From: Chiridota heheva
Taxonomy: Eukaryota > Echinodermata > Holothuroidea > Apodida > Chiridotidae
Direction of reading: 5' to 3'
NCBI GenBank assembly: GCA_020152595.1
Contig: JAIGNY010001647.1
Coordinates: forward strand, 1,701,001 to 1,765,000
Length of the DNA: 64,000 nucleotides
In this document: in pieces, positions 32,245-43,936 of the stretch
Position numbering within the stretch: position 1 is the first letter of the stretch
Layout of the letters: each line of letters starts with the position of its first letter
Translations under genes and position numbers: made by a program
The notes under the pieces: generated by a model
Told to the model about the DNA's origin: nothing
What the model saw: only the letters and a program-made list of their open reading frames with translations
The model's database searches: none

Positions 32245-33108
32245 GTGTACTGGGGAGGCCATTAGTTTCCGCCCCGTTAGTTTCCGCCTCAAAGAACGGT
32301 GTTTTCCGGCCCAAAAATCTTGGGAGCGGAAACAACTTTTTCAACTTACTTTTTTTGCACTTATTTCAGGAATTGAATATTTTAAATCAATAAGGCATTA
32401 ATGGTTCAAGTCTGTTGCATTATAATTTTTTTTAAAAGGAGTGAATAAGATGGGTTAGGATAGATAGAAGGATTAGGATTATTGAATGGCAGTACCAGTG
32501 TAAAGCGTTTTTACGCTAATCCTAGCAAACATTTAATATCAAAGGAATTTGTAAATGAGAAAAACATTTGTGATAAAAGGCAGAATACTTGTAGCGTGTT
32601 TATAACGTTTGATGGGATTTGCGTAATTCTTTCATTTGTTTTTGATCGGAAGTCAATGATGTCAGGGAAGGAAAGCTTTGCAACGAATTTGGGGGTTTTC
32701 TTTGATGCAATTCCAAATTATTGACATGTTCACAAGCAAACAATTTATGCACGTCTTGATTATAAAAAAGATATTATTTAAATATGTGAGAACCTTTAAG
32801 CAGGCGAAACTCAAAAACTGTTAATGCTTTTTAAAACCTTTGACTGTTTGAAAGACTGTGATACACAAACAAATAAGAAATTTTTCAAATAATAAGATTT
32901 TACAATTACGGAAAATTGGTATATGTACAAAATTATGCACATTGTGAATCAGTCAAAACGCAACTTTTTTTTTTGCTTTATAGGCCTAAGAAATTGAATA
33001 AAAAATATTCAATATAATTATTGAATATAATTACGTAAAATTGGTGTGATTTTAAAACTGATCAGTAATCATTATTTGAAACATAATGACAAAATTTCCC
33101 ACACTTTG

Positions 33109-33311
<203 letters not shown>

Positions 33312-33334
33312 ATATTTATTACTCACTTAAGAAA

Positions 33335-33465
33335 ACGGTATTTCTCCCCTCCCCCCCGCCCCCTCCATTCTCCCCTTCCCCCTCCATTCTCCCCTCCCCC
33401 TCCATTCTCCCCTTCCCCTCCATTCTCCCTTCCCCCCCTCCATTTTTTCCCCTCCCCCTCCCTTC
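33335..33465 (+). repeat. Pyrimidine-rich CCTCCATTCTCCCCTTCC repeat
   Basis: Several imperfect copies of an ~17-19 bp unit, almost purely C/T on the + strand. Confidence 0.9.
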
Positions 33466-33928
33466 CTTAAAAAAATGTGTTTTCGCCCCTGGTTCCCAGG
33501 GGCGGAAAATACCGTTTTGGGGGCGGAAAATACCTATTTTTAGGGAGGAAAACTTAACAGGGGCGGATTATAATGTGATCCGTGTACTGATACCGCTATG
33601 CGTCTACAGTACAGGGTGTCGATGATTTTAAAGTTCTCTCTAGTGAATTCATAGCTGTCCCCCATGTACAGATGTTAGTGAGTGGATTGGGGTAGATCTA
33701 GTGTGGTCTTAAATATGAGCGGGGGCAGTGGTGGCAAGTAGCAACGCAACATCATGCAGACCTAGCCTAACAGGCCTATGCCTTTGTCTAAAGCCTGACA
33801 TGTTTAGTTATATTTCCTGTAGGGTCCATGAAAATTGGCTTGTCTTTGTATGATTGTATACAACCTATTAATTTCATTCCCCTGGCTCTTAAAAGAACAC
33901 AGCTTCATATTGATGTGTTTTATTCCTT

Positions 33929-34148
33929 AGGATCACTGCCAATGTGTTATAAACGACAAGTCATATTATGCCTACATGATCAGACTTACCAGAAACGAAC
34001 CTTGAGTGATCATATTAAACGCGTGTGCATGCAAGGAAGACCTGAAGTCACCGATACATACGTGAGAGGAATAGTTCATTTAACTTCCATATTACAATAC
34101 AACCCGTGGATTAATAAACTAATGAAGAAAAATCAAATTGCAATTTAA
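33929..34148 (+). other. Unrecognised possible exon
   Basis: A good acceptor (TGTGTTTTATTCCTTAG) is followed by an open frame to TAA at 34146 containing GSLPMCYKRQVILCLHDQTY and LSDHIKRVCMQGRPEVTDTY. This reads like protein, but I recognise no family. The last third is covered by the 150-bp tandem duplication at 34064. It could be a terminal exon or a transposon relic. Confidence 0.3.
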
Positions 34149-34343
34149 GATGTAGACTATAATTGCCCAGAAGTAGCGGTATATCTACTAGGAGGAGAAA
34201 GTGATACTTAATTGAGAGGAATAGTTCAATTTAGTTTCCATATTACAATACAACCCATGGATTATTAAATGAATGAAGAAAAATTAAGTGCAATTTTAGA
34301 AATATTATTGCCCAGAAGTACCAGTATATCCCCTAGGAGGAAA
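34064..34343 (+). repeat. 150-bp tandem duplication
   Basis: GAGAGGAATAGTTCA, TTCCATATTACAATACAACC, GTATATC and AGGAGGA recur with an offset of 150 bp (34064 and 34214); about 85-90% alike by eye. Confidence 0.9.
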
Positions 34344-36450
34344 AAGAAACGTTATTCTAAACAAAATTTGTTTTGTGCTAAGATTTTGTGGTATTCAACT
34401 CTTGAATGGATTTTTATTGATTTACTGCATAAACAGATAAAGAAAAATCCAGAATAATCAGCTAATGATAAGAAGTGGGCTCACTTCATTAGAGCTAAAA
34501 GTAATATTAAACAAAATCAATTTCAAACCCAATGTGTGGGCTGATTACTGAAAAGGTCAAAACATGTCTTTCCTAGATGAAAATGGTGACATTGAACATT
34601 AAACCACATAATGTGATTCAATTGTCACATTTGCTTACAATTGAATAGATACAAATTACATAAAACCAATATAAAGACAAATGTGTACAATTTCAAACAG
34701 TATCTTTCATTTTTAATCAATCATTTTCATGACAATTTCAAACAGCTACCAATATATCTTCCACAATATCTGGTTCTTCTCACATGCCACTTGAGCTTAC
34801 CAGTCAGTCAATGGAGAAGTTGAATTATTAAATTAAAGATGAGACTCATTTACAACATTTAAATTTCATGTGAACCAACCATTTTTCCAACAATTACAGT
34901 TCTGGAGCAGATCATGATTCTCCTGAATACATGACTCATGAAGTTTCTTATAAACGGATCTTAAAAAGGATCAAAGTAATCCTCCGAATGTACAAGACAA
35001 GTTATATCATACTCACTGCTTGCAACATGACATTTTTCTTCCATCTCACTTTCCTTCTATTTTAGTGTCATAGTGTAAAATCCTTCTGCATAGTTGTGCA
35101 TCCCCATACCCTTCATTCCAGGGCTTCTAACATCTTACCCACATTTCACCAAAACCAAATAAAGCTTATGACAAAGAATGTGACGAACCACTTTAAAATT
35201 GATTTGGCTGCTAAATCAAAACCAGCATGTTTACTCTCTTCTGAACTTGTAACAGAGGTTAGTGTGCTTCTATTAAGATTCATCAAAATTGAATGTACAC
35301 CTCCATTTACTCGCATTCAATATAGTAAGAATACGTTAAAATCAATCACTTCAAAGCTTATAAATGTCAGTGTTTAATAAGATTCTACTTTAATGGTCAT
35401 TGTTAAATTATAATTTGTTGCTCTTAAAGTCGAAATAGTTTTAATTCCATGTGCACAATGAAAGAGGCCATTCATACACAAACTATGAAGTAATATCACC
35501 TGTTTTTTGCAGTTTGATCAATTAATTGACTATGTTATTTTTGTACAGTGTAAGGACATGCACAGCCTCATACAGAAAGACTTAAGACACATTTCATATT
35601 TTCCATTCAAAATGGTTAACAAGTATTCTGTTCCATAGAAAGAGACACTACAAACAGACACATTTGCTCAAATGTCTCTGTGTATTTTCACTATTTTGTC
35701 AACATCAACAATTACATGTCAAAAGATGAATGCATGTACCATTATCTATATCAAGAGAAAAATTCATTGTACATATTGCATACATCACCATGCAGGTAAA
35801 TGAAAAGACATTCATTTTATCTCCCATGACATGTAAAAGATTTGATATTTTGTTCTAATTCCTTATCCCTCACAGCCAGTTTTCAGATGAATGCAAACAG
35901 TATGAAAAAACTGGCATACATAAGAAATTTCTCTGCAAATACATAATCACTCCACTCATTAAAGGGGTATGGACATCTAGAAACAACATGGGACTTATTG
36001 GTTCAATATATGATGTACACCATTAAAATAGCAAAACCCTCCATTAGAATTGGTTAAAAATTGACCAATTTACTGCATTTTTAAGTTTTAGCTGCATCTG
36101 TGACATTAATGGGGGAAGGATCCTACATTACTTTTTGTAAAACCTTTGTTTCTTATTCCTCTGTCACTGAAATTTGAAATATTGCATTTGACTTGGGGCA
36201 TGTTTTGGAAATTGGTCATATCCCTAATCATAATATATCTAGAAAAGACATTCTGAAATTTAAAAGTAGCTGAATTTGAAGAACAGATTTTAAAGAATTA
36301 CATAAAGATTCCCCTTTACCATATCACAAATTCTGCACAAATTAACACATTTTTCACCTTTATTTAGTCATACCTTGAAAATGAAATAAGCCTTTTACAA
36401 AATTGAAGAAATATTCTTCTTATGTTCTTTCACATATCTTAAAATTGCTA
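34344..36450. other. No gene seen
   Basis: AT-rich. Open frames 34641-34823 and 35096-35377 are unrecognised. GGGGTATGGACATCTAGAAA at about 35964 resembles the ends of a dispersed element (see 38687-39196 and the flank at 48720). Confidence 0.35.
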
Positions 36451-36451
36451 C

Positions 36452-36780
36452 ACTCTATAATAAAAAAAAACCTCAAATTTGACCACAATTTGGTAAAAAT
36501 TTTACAAAGTGAGGAGTGAATTATGCAATAAAGAATAAGTGGTCAAATTTGACCAAGTTAGCGTGGTCAATATTTTTGACCATGCCAACTTGGTAAAATT
36601 GACCACATTTGGTTCCGTGCATAATTCACTCCTCACTTGGTAAAATTTGACCATTAACACTTGATCAATTTGTTGACCACCGCAGCTTGGTCAAATCTTC
36701 TGACCATTTTGTTGTCAAATTGACTAAAAAAATTGCTCCAATTGACTAAATCCTTGGTCAAATTAAAATCCTGTTCTACA
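36452..36780 (+). repeat. TTGACCA/TGGTCAA-rich palindromic block; candidate left terminus of the Polinton-like element
   Basis: About ten copies of TTGACCA or its inverse lie in ~290 bp, including the perfect palindrome GGTCAAATTTGACC. They sit around an inverted pair (AAGTGAGGAGTGAATTATGC and GCATAATTCACTCCTCACTT). The outer edge reads ACTCTATAATAAAAAAAAAC. The sequence at 48600-48718, read in reverse, begins ACTCTAAAAAAAC and also carries GGTCAA and GACCA motifs. Confidence 0.6.
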
Positions 36781-38686
36781 TAAAAAAAAAAAAAGAACTT
36801 TGCAATGTTCCAGTTTGGAATTGTTTAATTACATAACATTCCTGGGTAACCGTTAATGATACAATAATGGTTTTCTCTATAATACAGATAACAGAGAAAT
36901 AAAAATGTTACTACATTTACTTTAAAAGATGTGCAAATTAAAAATCTTCTGAACTCCATTGAACCTAAAATTCAAGGCACATGAGCATGTCAAGTTTTCA
37001 GCATCGGAAATGATTAGTAACATTTAGATTGCTATGATTTTTCTTCAAAAAATAAATTAAATGGACTAAAAGGAAACCTAAATCAACTATGTCCAACTAG
37101 TCATAAACTATGATTCAAACATCAAAGCAAAGCTTCTATTCCAATTTTACTTACGATTTGTTTATGAAGTCTTGAAACTATCTTGAAAATGCAGTAAAAA
37201 AATTCCGTAGAAACATAAATGGTTGTAATACAATAGTTGTAATACACACAATAAACATATTGGTATTTTATGAATTTTAATAGACTTTAGAAGTTTTCTA
37301 ATATTGCCTCTACACAAGAACAAAATTATTCAAATTATAAGTTAGACCATACTCTCATGTATAAAACTGTCTGTTGTAAAACTGTCATATCTCTTCAGGC
37401 CAGGCGAGCAAGTGCCAGACTTTTTTGAACTTTTTTTTTTTTATAACGTATCAAACTAATCAGTATCTTCTGAAAAGATAATTAGGTTTTTTCTGCAATT
37501 GACATCATATTCTAAAAAAGACTTCATTTCCTGTGAAATTATACCCTTATAAAAGGAAACTGCCTGGACACGTACATAACAATTTCTATGTGATTAAATG
37601 AACATGCAAAATTTTTAGCAGTTCAGTCTTTATAATTTCCAAGCTAACACTTTTGGTTCTGGAATAACAAATGATAAATGTCTTGAATCGATTTTTTACG
37701 CATGACGCAATAATTTTAGTCATACAGATTAAAATTGTTTCGAAAGACAGAGAGCCGTGCATGGCAGAGGATAAAAACCAATGAACTTACTTAATATGTG
37801 GATCTCCCTGGTCATACATACAACCTTACATACAAATTTGCATATCAAGACTAAAACATTGAAAGATCTTTATGGTGTATGGATGTATAACAATTTGTGT
37901 ACTGATTAAAATATCTTTAATATCTCAGCACACCAGTTTTTGTTAATTTTGAAAACAGCACAAAGTTTTGGAGCTTTTTTCTCTATATGAAAACAGTCCG
38001 CTGTCTGACTACACAAAATATTTGTGTAATTCTTTCAGTTTATTTACCGCTTTACTGTCCATTTGATTTATTAGAAGCCTATTCCTGCAAGCAAATAATT
38101 CGATTGAAGTTATGGTGAGTACTTCAATTTACTCCAACCTTTACAAAAGAATAATTCTAAAGAATTAAAAAAAAAACGATTTACATAAGAAAATACCAAG
38201 GGCACCAATACATTACAAAGTACCTATAGCTATAAAAGTTTATATATTTATGTCTGAAAATTAAAAAAGCTGTAAAACGGTCAATTTCTGTATTGATTTT
38301 GTAAGAATTTTTAAACCATTTATAAATCAATTGAGTTAACGTTGCCTTTTAAATTTCATACACCTGCAAAATATTTAAATGGGAATTTTATTTTCATTTA
38401 CAGTGGATTTTAAACTTATTCAGCTAAAATTCTTCAACAATACATGAAAGTACTTTTCAATACAAATCGGATCAATTCCTGAGTACCTTCAGTAATGGGT
38501 TACTCTAGCGTCCACTCCATTCTGATGACCACTGTTGGTCGACCCTTGGACACATTCTTTGGAGCTCTATTGGTGTTTCATGAGCTCTTATGGCATTTCA
38601 TAAGCTAGGCTAGATCAGCATCTGTTTAAAGAAATGACAATAAGTAAATAATTAGAACAATTAAAAATCATTAATGAAATTTAAGG
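36781..38686. other. No gene seen
   Basis: AT-rich; no coding frame of note on either strand. Confidence 0.4.
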
Positions 38687-39196
38687 TCTGTGGACGTGTA
38701 GAGGCAACATTACCTAACTTGCTTAAGAATATATTTCAAACCATTATAGGAGCAAATAATATCATCAAGATTGGGTCAATGTTAACCATTTTACAGCGTT
38801 TTTAAATCGATCATCGATTTGCATGTTTATGCAATTGTTTTTATATTACTGGCCTACCATGGAATTTGTATTGTAAATCCTTTTGTTTGATTAAATGTGT
38901 ATCGTAATTCTATAAAGTGGTGTAGCAATTCTGATATAAAAAAAACGTGTATATGAATCTTTACCATGTCTCCAAGGAAATACACTTTTTCATCACTTTC
39001 AGTAACTAGGATTTAGAAAAGAAATTGAAAAGAATTACATAAAGAATTTGAGCATCAATTCAAAAACTGATCAAACGTTGATCAACCATATCTCTAAAAC
39101 TAAAAGTTGCACCTTTCAAAATTCAAAAAGTTGATCTGCTCAGATATTAAATAATCTTTCAAGCAGTATAGAAATTGCTATATGTCCATAGACCCT
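38687..39196. mobile_element. Possible TIR element (short inverted ends)
   Basis: The left end GGTCTGTGGACGTGTAG matches the inverse of the right end (GGTCTATGGACATATAG) over about 17 bp. The 3' ~90 bp resembles 8700-8790. No target duplication is evident. Non-coding, about 510 bp. Confidence 0.45.
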
Positions 39197-39744
39197 GAAA
39201 TAAAAATGCATTTTCATAAAGGGCCCTTTCCTTTCTCGTATTGTTTTATTTTTCCATAAGTGCAAATTAACACCAATAAATGGTATTTTATTAATTGGAA
39301 GGGAAATGGTTAAGGTCTTTCCATGTATTAACTTAGCACCATGCTTAGACCTTTTGCCAGATCATCAAGATTTAAAGCATTTCCAATCTGACAATAGAGT
39401 AACTACTACCATTTATGAATTATTTTAAAGTCATACTGACATTTTCTAAGTGACACAAACTTTCCATCTTATAACCAGGAAACAACACACCAATTTTGTT
39501 CATGAACTTGTTGTCCTTTCTCTATTATTCTCAACTCGTTCTTGGGGCGGGTGGGAGGGGGAGTCCGTATGTAAGGTACATATATCAGACATTTGACATT
39601 GAGGGACCAAAATTGTTTTTTGTCCTAACAAACTTACAAAAATGTATCAGTCTCTTTTCATGGTAAAACTATTTGTAGGGAGGGGGGTCGCAAAAACATT
39701 GGAAATTTGGGTTTTCTAAAAGTGGATTGAGGACATTTTACAAC

Positions 39745-39835
39745 AACCGGAGCAAATTTCACAAAAATTGAAGGAAACTTCCCGAACATTGATGCAAATT
39801 TCACGAGAATTGACGCAAATTTCCTGAAAATGAAG
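39745..39835 (-). repeat. GGAAATTT repeat, locus 3 (inverse orientation)
   Basis: Units AATTGACGCAAATTTCCTGA and relatives at ~21-bp spacing, the reverse complement of loci 1 and 2. They abut the first Polinton-like coding fragment at 39836. Confidence 0.75.
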
Positions 39836-40990
39836 AGATTTCAAGTGATCGCAGTTTATTAGAACAACAAATTGAATTATCAAAAACCAAAGTAAATGCA
39901 TTTTATAATGCTATTGAAGAAAATTATAAACTGGAACCAACTTTTATTGAATATGAAAAATTTACATATGATGGTGGAAAACTTTACTTCAAGAATATTG
40001 ACCTTACCTTTAAAAATAACACCTCAAAATTGTTATCACTAACTCCGTTGAAGGGAAAATACGGTGCTGACTTCATAAAAAGTGATCTAAATCTTGTCGA
40101 TTACGCACCGTCCCCACCAAGATGAAACCAAAGGTTCGGAAGGAGATTAACAATATAAGCCAACCACTAGTCAGCACACAACATGAAGAAATACCAATAC
40201 GCCACAAACTGCTGATACTGTTAAACAGGTAATAGAAAAATTAAATGAAGTTCTAGGTTTAAAAGAAGCATCAATTCAAGCTGAAGGGCTTCCCCTTCTC
40301 GAGCTGCTAGCATTAAGATGAAGCTTTGATTCGGACAAGAGGAGAACTAGTAAATGATCTACGTAAGTTGACTAGCTTAGATAATGAAATGTTTGCAGAG
40401 CGTAGAAATCTTGCTAAATATGAAAGGACTGGGAACGGAGAGCAACAGAAAGAGATAAGTTGCAATCCCTATAAGCTGGGAGAGAGGCAAGACTGGAAAT
40501 TGCTAGTCAAAACAGTGAAACTTTACGAAGTCAAACAAATCGAATAAAAGAAACTGTTAACAGAATAACACAAGATGATACCACATTGAGAGAAAAAATA
40601 ACAACGCTATTTAGAGAACAAAGCTTCACCATTGTTAGTATTTTATCTGTTATGGCTTTAGCTATAAGCAATATTATCGCATCTATCAATGCTCGTGGTC
40701 GCATGGCTTAGCCTCCTAGTCCGGGGTTCAGCCCGGAGCCTGCACCAAAGCCCGGCCCAGATAAAAAAAAAAAAACAATGGATAAAAGATAGATTAAAAC
40801 ATCTTTCAGATCTTTTCAAAAAATTAGAAGCAAGGACACTAGACTGCTAGAAGCGCTTCTGGGTATCATCGGAACCGCAGCTTCGTGGTTATTTAATCTG
40901 TTAAGCGGTCATGTTGGATGACTAGCTGAACATGTCTGGACCCTCATTACTGGTGTAGGGTTCTTGAATTTTATGTATCTACAAAAAAGA
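39836..40990 (+). pseudogene. Polinton-associated coiled-coil / membrane protein, frameshifted
   Basis: No single ATG-initiated frame covers it. Segments read SSDRSLLEQQIELSKTKV and TYDGGKLYFKNIDLTFKN (39845-40120), a 73-aa open frame (40326-40547), a heptad-rich stretch RSQTNRIKETVNRI (40500-40570), then the hydrophobic segment FTIVSILSVMALAISNIIAS (~40625-40690). A Pro-rich linker (PSPGFSPEPAPKPGPD, ~40710-40760) and a C-terminal hydrophobic region (LLGIIGTAASWLFNLL, ~40860-40905) follow. At least three frameshifts are visible. I recall this coiled-coil/TM/Pro-rich/TM layout from predicted proteins near Polinton genes; its role is unknown. Confidence 0.6.
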
Positions 40991-40991
40991 A

Positions 40992-42060
40992 CTATCTTCT
41001 TAATACCTCATCATGCATATAACCAATTCCATCGATGGCTAGAATTCCGACAACTAGGGCTGCCTTTTCATTTTCACGATTTACTGCATATGTGGGTAAA
41101 ACTGAGACTGGGGGTGTAGGTGAAGGCGAAGGCGGGGCTGGCATGGCTCCCTCAGGCCGCATGGCTCCTCCAGATCCCCCAGGTCGAAATGTCCCCATTG
41201 AGGCTCCCTCGGGTCGCTGTTCAGAATTAACATATGGGTTCAAACCTAACCCAACCGCCTTCATCTCCGATAATTCCGCTATTTGGATATTGTTGTTATA
41301 GTCTTCGTATTTTCCAATGCGTAAATTCAAATTTGAAGGTATAAAGTACAGGTCTTTCCCAAGTATGAAGTTTAGACTGTTTCGTGCATAGTGCAAAGAA
41401 TATTGATAGCGATCTATGCTGCCTTGTAAATAAACAGGTGAGTTGATACAATCTTCAACAATATTACAAAATTGTCATCGCACATCAGTTCCGGTCCCTG
41501 AAGCGAGCATACTTGTTTTTGTCGGAACTTGGGCTCTTAGTATAACATAAATATATGTTCGGATAGAATCATTGATCCTTTCTACGCCGATATCTGTAAA
41601 TCCATCAGGTCCTCCGATGACCTGATACATCTCTTCATCCTCATCGTGTATTTCTTTACCTTTTTAAGAATAAAGCCTTTTTAAGTATTACTTACACTAT
41701 TACTCTGACTCTGAGTTAAATATGCAAGGGTATACTTAGATGGATGATCATCAAAATTCATCTCTGTAGCACTCTAATAATCATTCCATTTATCATACGG
41801 GTTGTTTAAGCTAGAATTATCATAATCATTGTCAGGCATTGGAATACGCTTGCCACCATCATAATAGTATGCAGTTCCCAACCCATAGCTGTGGTTAATT
41901 TCGTGTTGTTTCCACATGGAAGGGGCTGAACATGAAACTGTCCACATATATTTTCATAGGCAGACATATCTATGTTGTTCTCCAAAGCCGACCAGTAATT
42001 TTGAAATGGAGCGGGACAGCCCATTTCTTTTAATAATCTTCTGACCTGTAAATACACGTG
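40992..42060 (-). pseudogene. Polinton-like gene of unknown function, frameshifted
   Basis: The 3' part is a 134-aa open frame (41396-40992) containing LYFIPSNLNLRIGKYEDY, a Gly/Pro-rich stretch (PPSPSPTPPVS) and a hydrophobic tail. The 5' part is an 83-aa frame (42057-41806) with RRLLKEMGCPAPFQNYWSAL. Between them (41400-41800) the same gene continues in shifting frames, for example NPYDKWND and GGPDGFTD. The stop at 40992 nearly touches the end of the convergent + strand gene. I cannot name the product; a structural or virion-type protein is possible but unproven. Confidence 0.5.
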
Positions 42061-42519
42061 AATTCAAAAAACAGTTTTAATCATAGGATTTTCATGATGT
42101 AGATGTACATAAGATATCCCACAACCAGGCTGTTGTCACCATCCATATAACACAATTTAATTGATTTTGTCAAAGCCTATATGCTGACTACTCCACAAAT
42201 TAACAATTTTATCAGATGTAACATGATTTAATTTGTATTTCTTAAAAATATTTTTGAAAACTAGCACGGAAACTCTTACTATATGATAGGTATATACCCT
42301 GCTGTGTAAAATCTGTTTCACTAACTCCTGGTTTATACATCTTGGCGTGCGCGCTGTTTACTTTATATCTTTTTGAAAAATTACTTTGAAAGGCTATTGG
42401 TAATGTTGTCATTTATTTTTTTCGTATAAAATAGAAATGCATCATACATTTGAAATTTAAAAAAAAACATTGATCAACCAATAATATTAGAGCAACCTAT
42501 TGACAATCGGAATTCAAAA

Positions 42520-43120
42520 GAGGTTTCCATAATCGTAAAATTAGTCATATATTGGGTAGGGTACTATAACGTTCCAAGGGGAGAAAGAATTTAAATTAGA
42601 AACAATAATATAATTACGGAAATACCATTAGAAGCCGGCCTTTATAACTTTCCGCAGCTGTATGACGACATAATAACCAGACAAGCTGACAAGTTCCATG
42701 GCTGAAAATGAAGGTAAACAAAAAACAGGACGAGTAGCCATCGTAATTCCGCCAGATAAGTCTAATTCACTTAAATTTTTGAAAATCTTGCAGATTTATT
42801 TATTATGGATTATGAGTGGTTGTCAGATGGAGAACACATTGAAAGGATAGATTTTCAATCATTTAAAGCTATTTATTTGCACTGCGATCAAATTTCCGCA
42901 AGTGATAACTTTTTCAATGGAAAACCCTCAAATCTTTTAGAAATTATTCCAGTTGGTGATGAACCAATATTGGGAGTAGTATGTATATTGATTACTGCGG
43001 AAGCGTTCGTAAAGGAAAACCTTTGATATTGGGCCTAATTAGTGAATTTAAGTTCAGTATAAAAGATTTCAAAGGACAAGAAATCAACCTCTACCCTTAA
43101 TATTAACTTTAGAAATAACA
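42520..43120 (+). pseudogene. Polinton-like gene of unknown function, frameshifted
   Basis: Pieces in successive frames: YYNVPRGERI (~42557), IPLEAGLYNFPQLYDDIIT (~42625-42685), GRVAIVIPP (~42730), the 73-aa frame 42805-43026 (DYEWLSDGEHIERIDFQS, AIYLHCDQI, NGKPSNLLEIIPV), then [14 protein letters not shown] (~43045-43085). Together about 200 residues, beta-rich in appearance. It resembles a family of uncharacterised proteins that I associate with Polinton-like elements. The ATG at 42698 lies in the middle of this similarity, so it is probably not the original start. Confidence 0.5.
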
Positions 43121-43122
43121 TA

Positions 43123-43646
<524 letters not shown>

Positions 43647-43936
43647 AATATATGTATATTTTTATAATCTGAGCGATGACCAGAAAATAAGAGAAATTAT
43701 TTTCTTTTCATTGGCTTAGGTTTAATTACATTTGCGACCCTGCGCCGCTCAATGGTGATGTAGTTATTTGATCTTAGCAAATAAGCGTTTATTATCAAAT
43801 GGGTTCAGAGAGACTTTATCAACTTCTACTGTCTGAAAATTATGATTACTTGATTTTATTTGTTTTTGTTTGTTTGTGAATTGTTTTGAATTAAAGATAT
43901 AATCTTTGTACATTTCATGCGTAAGATCTCTATCGA

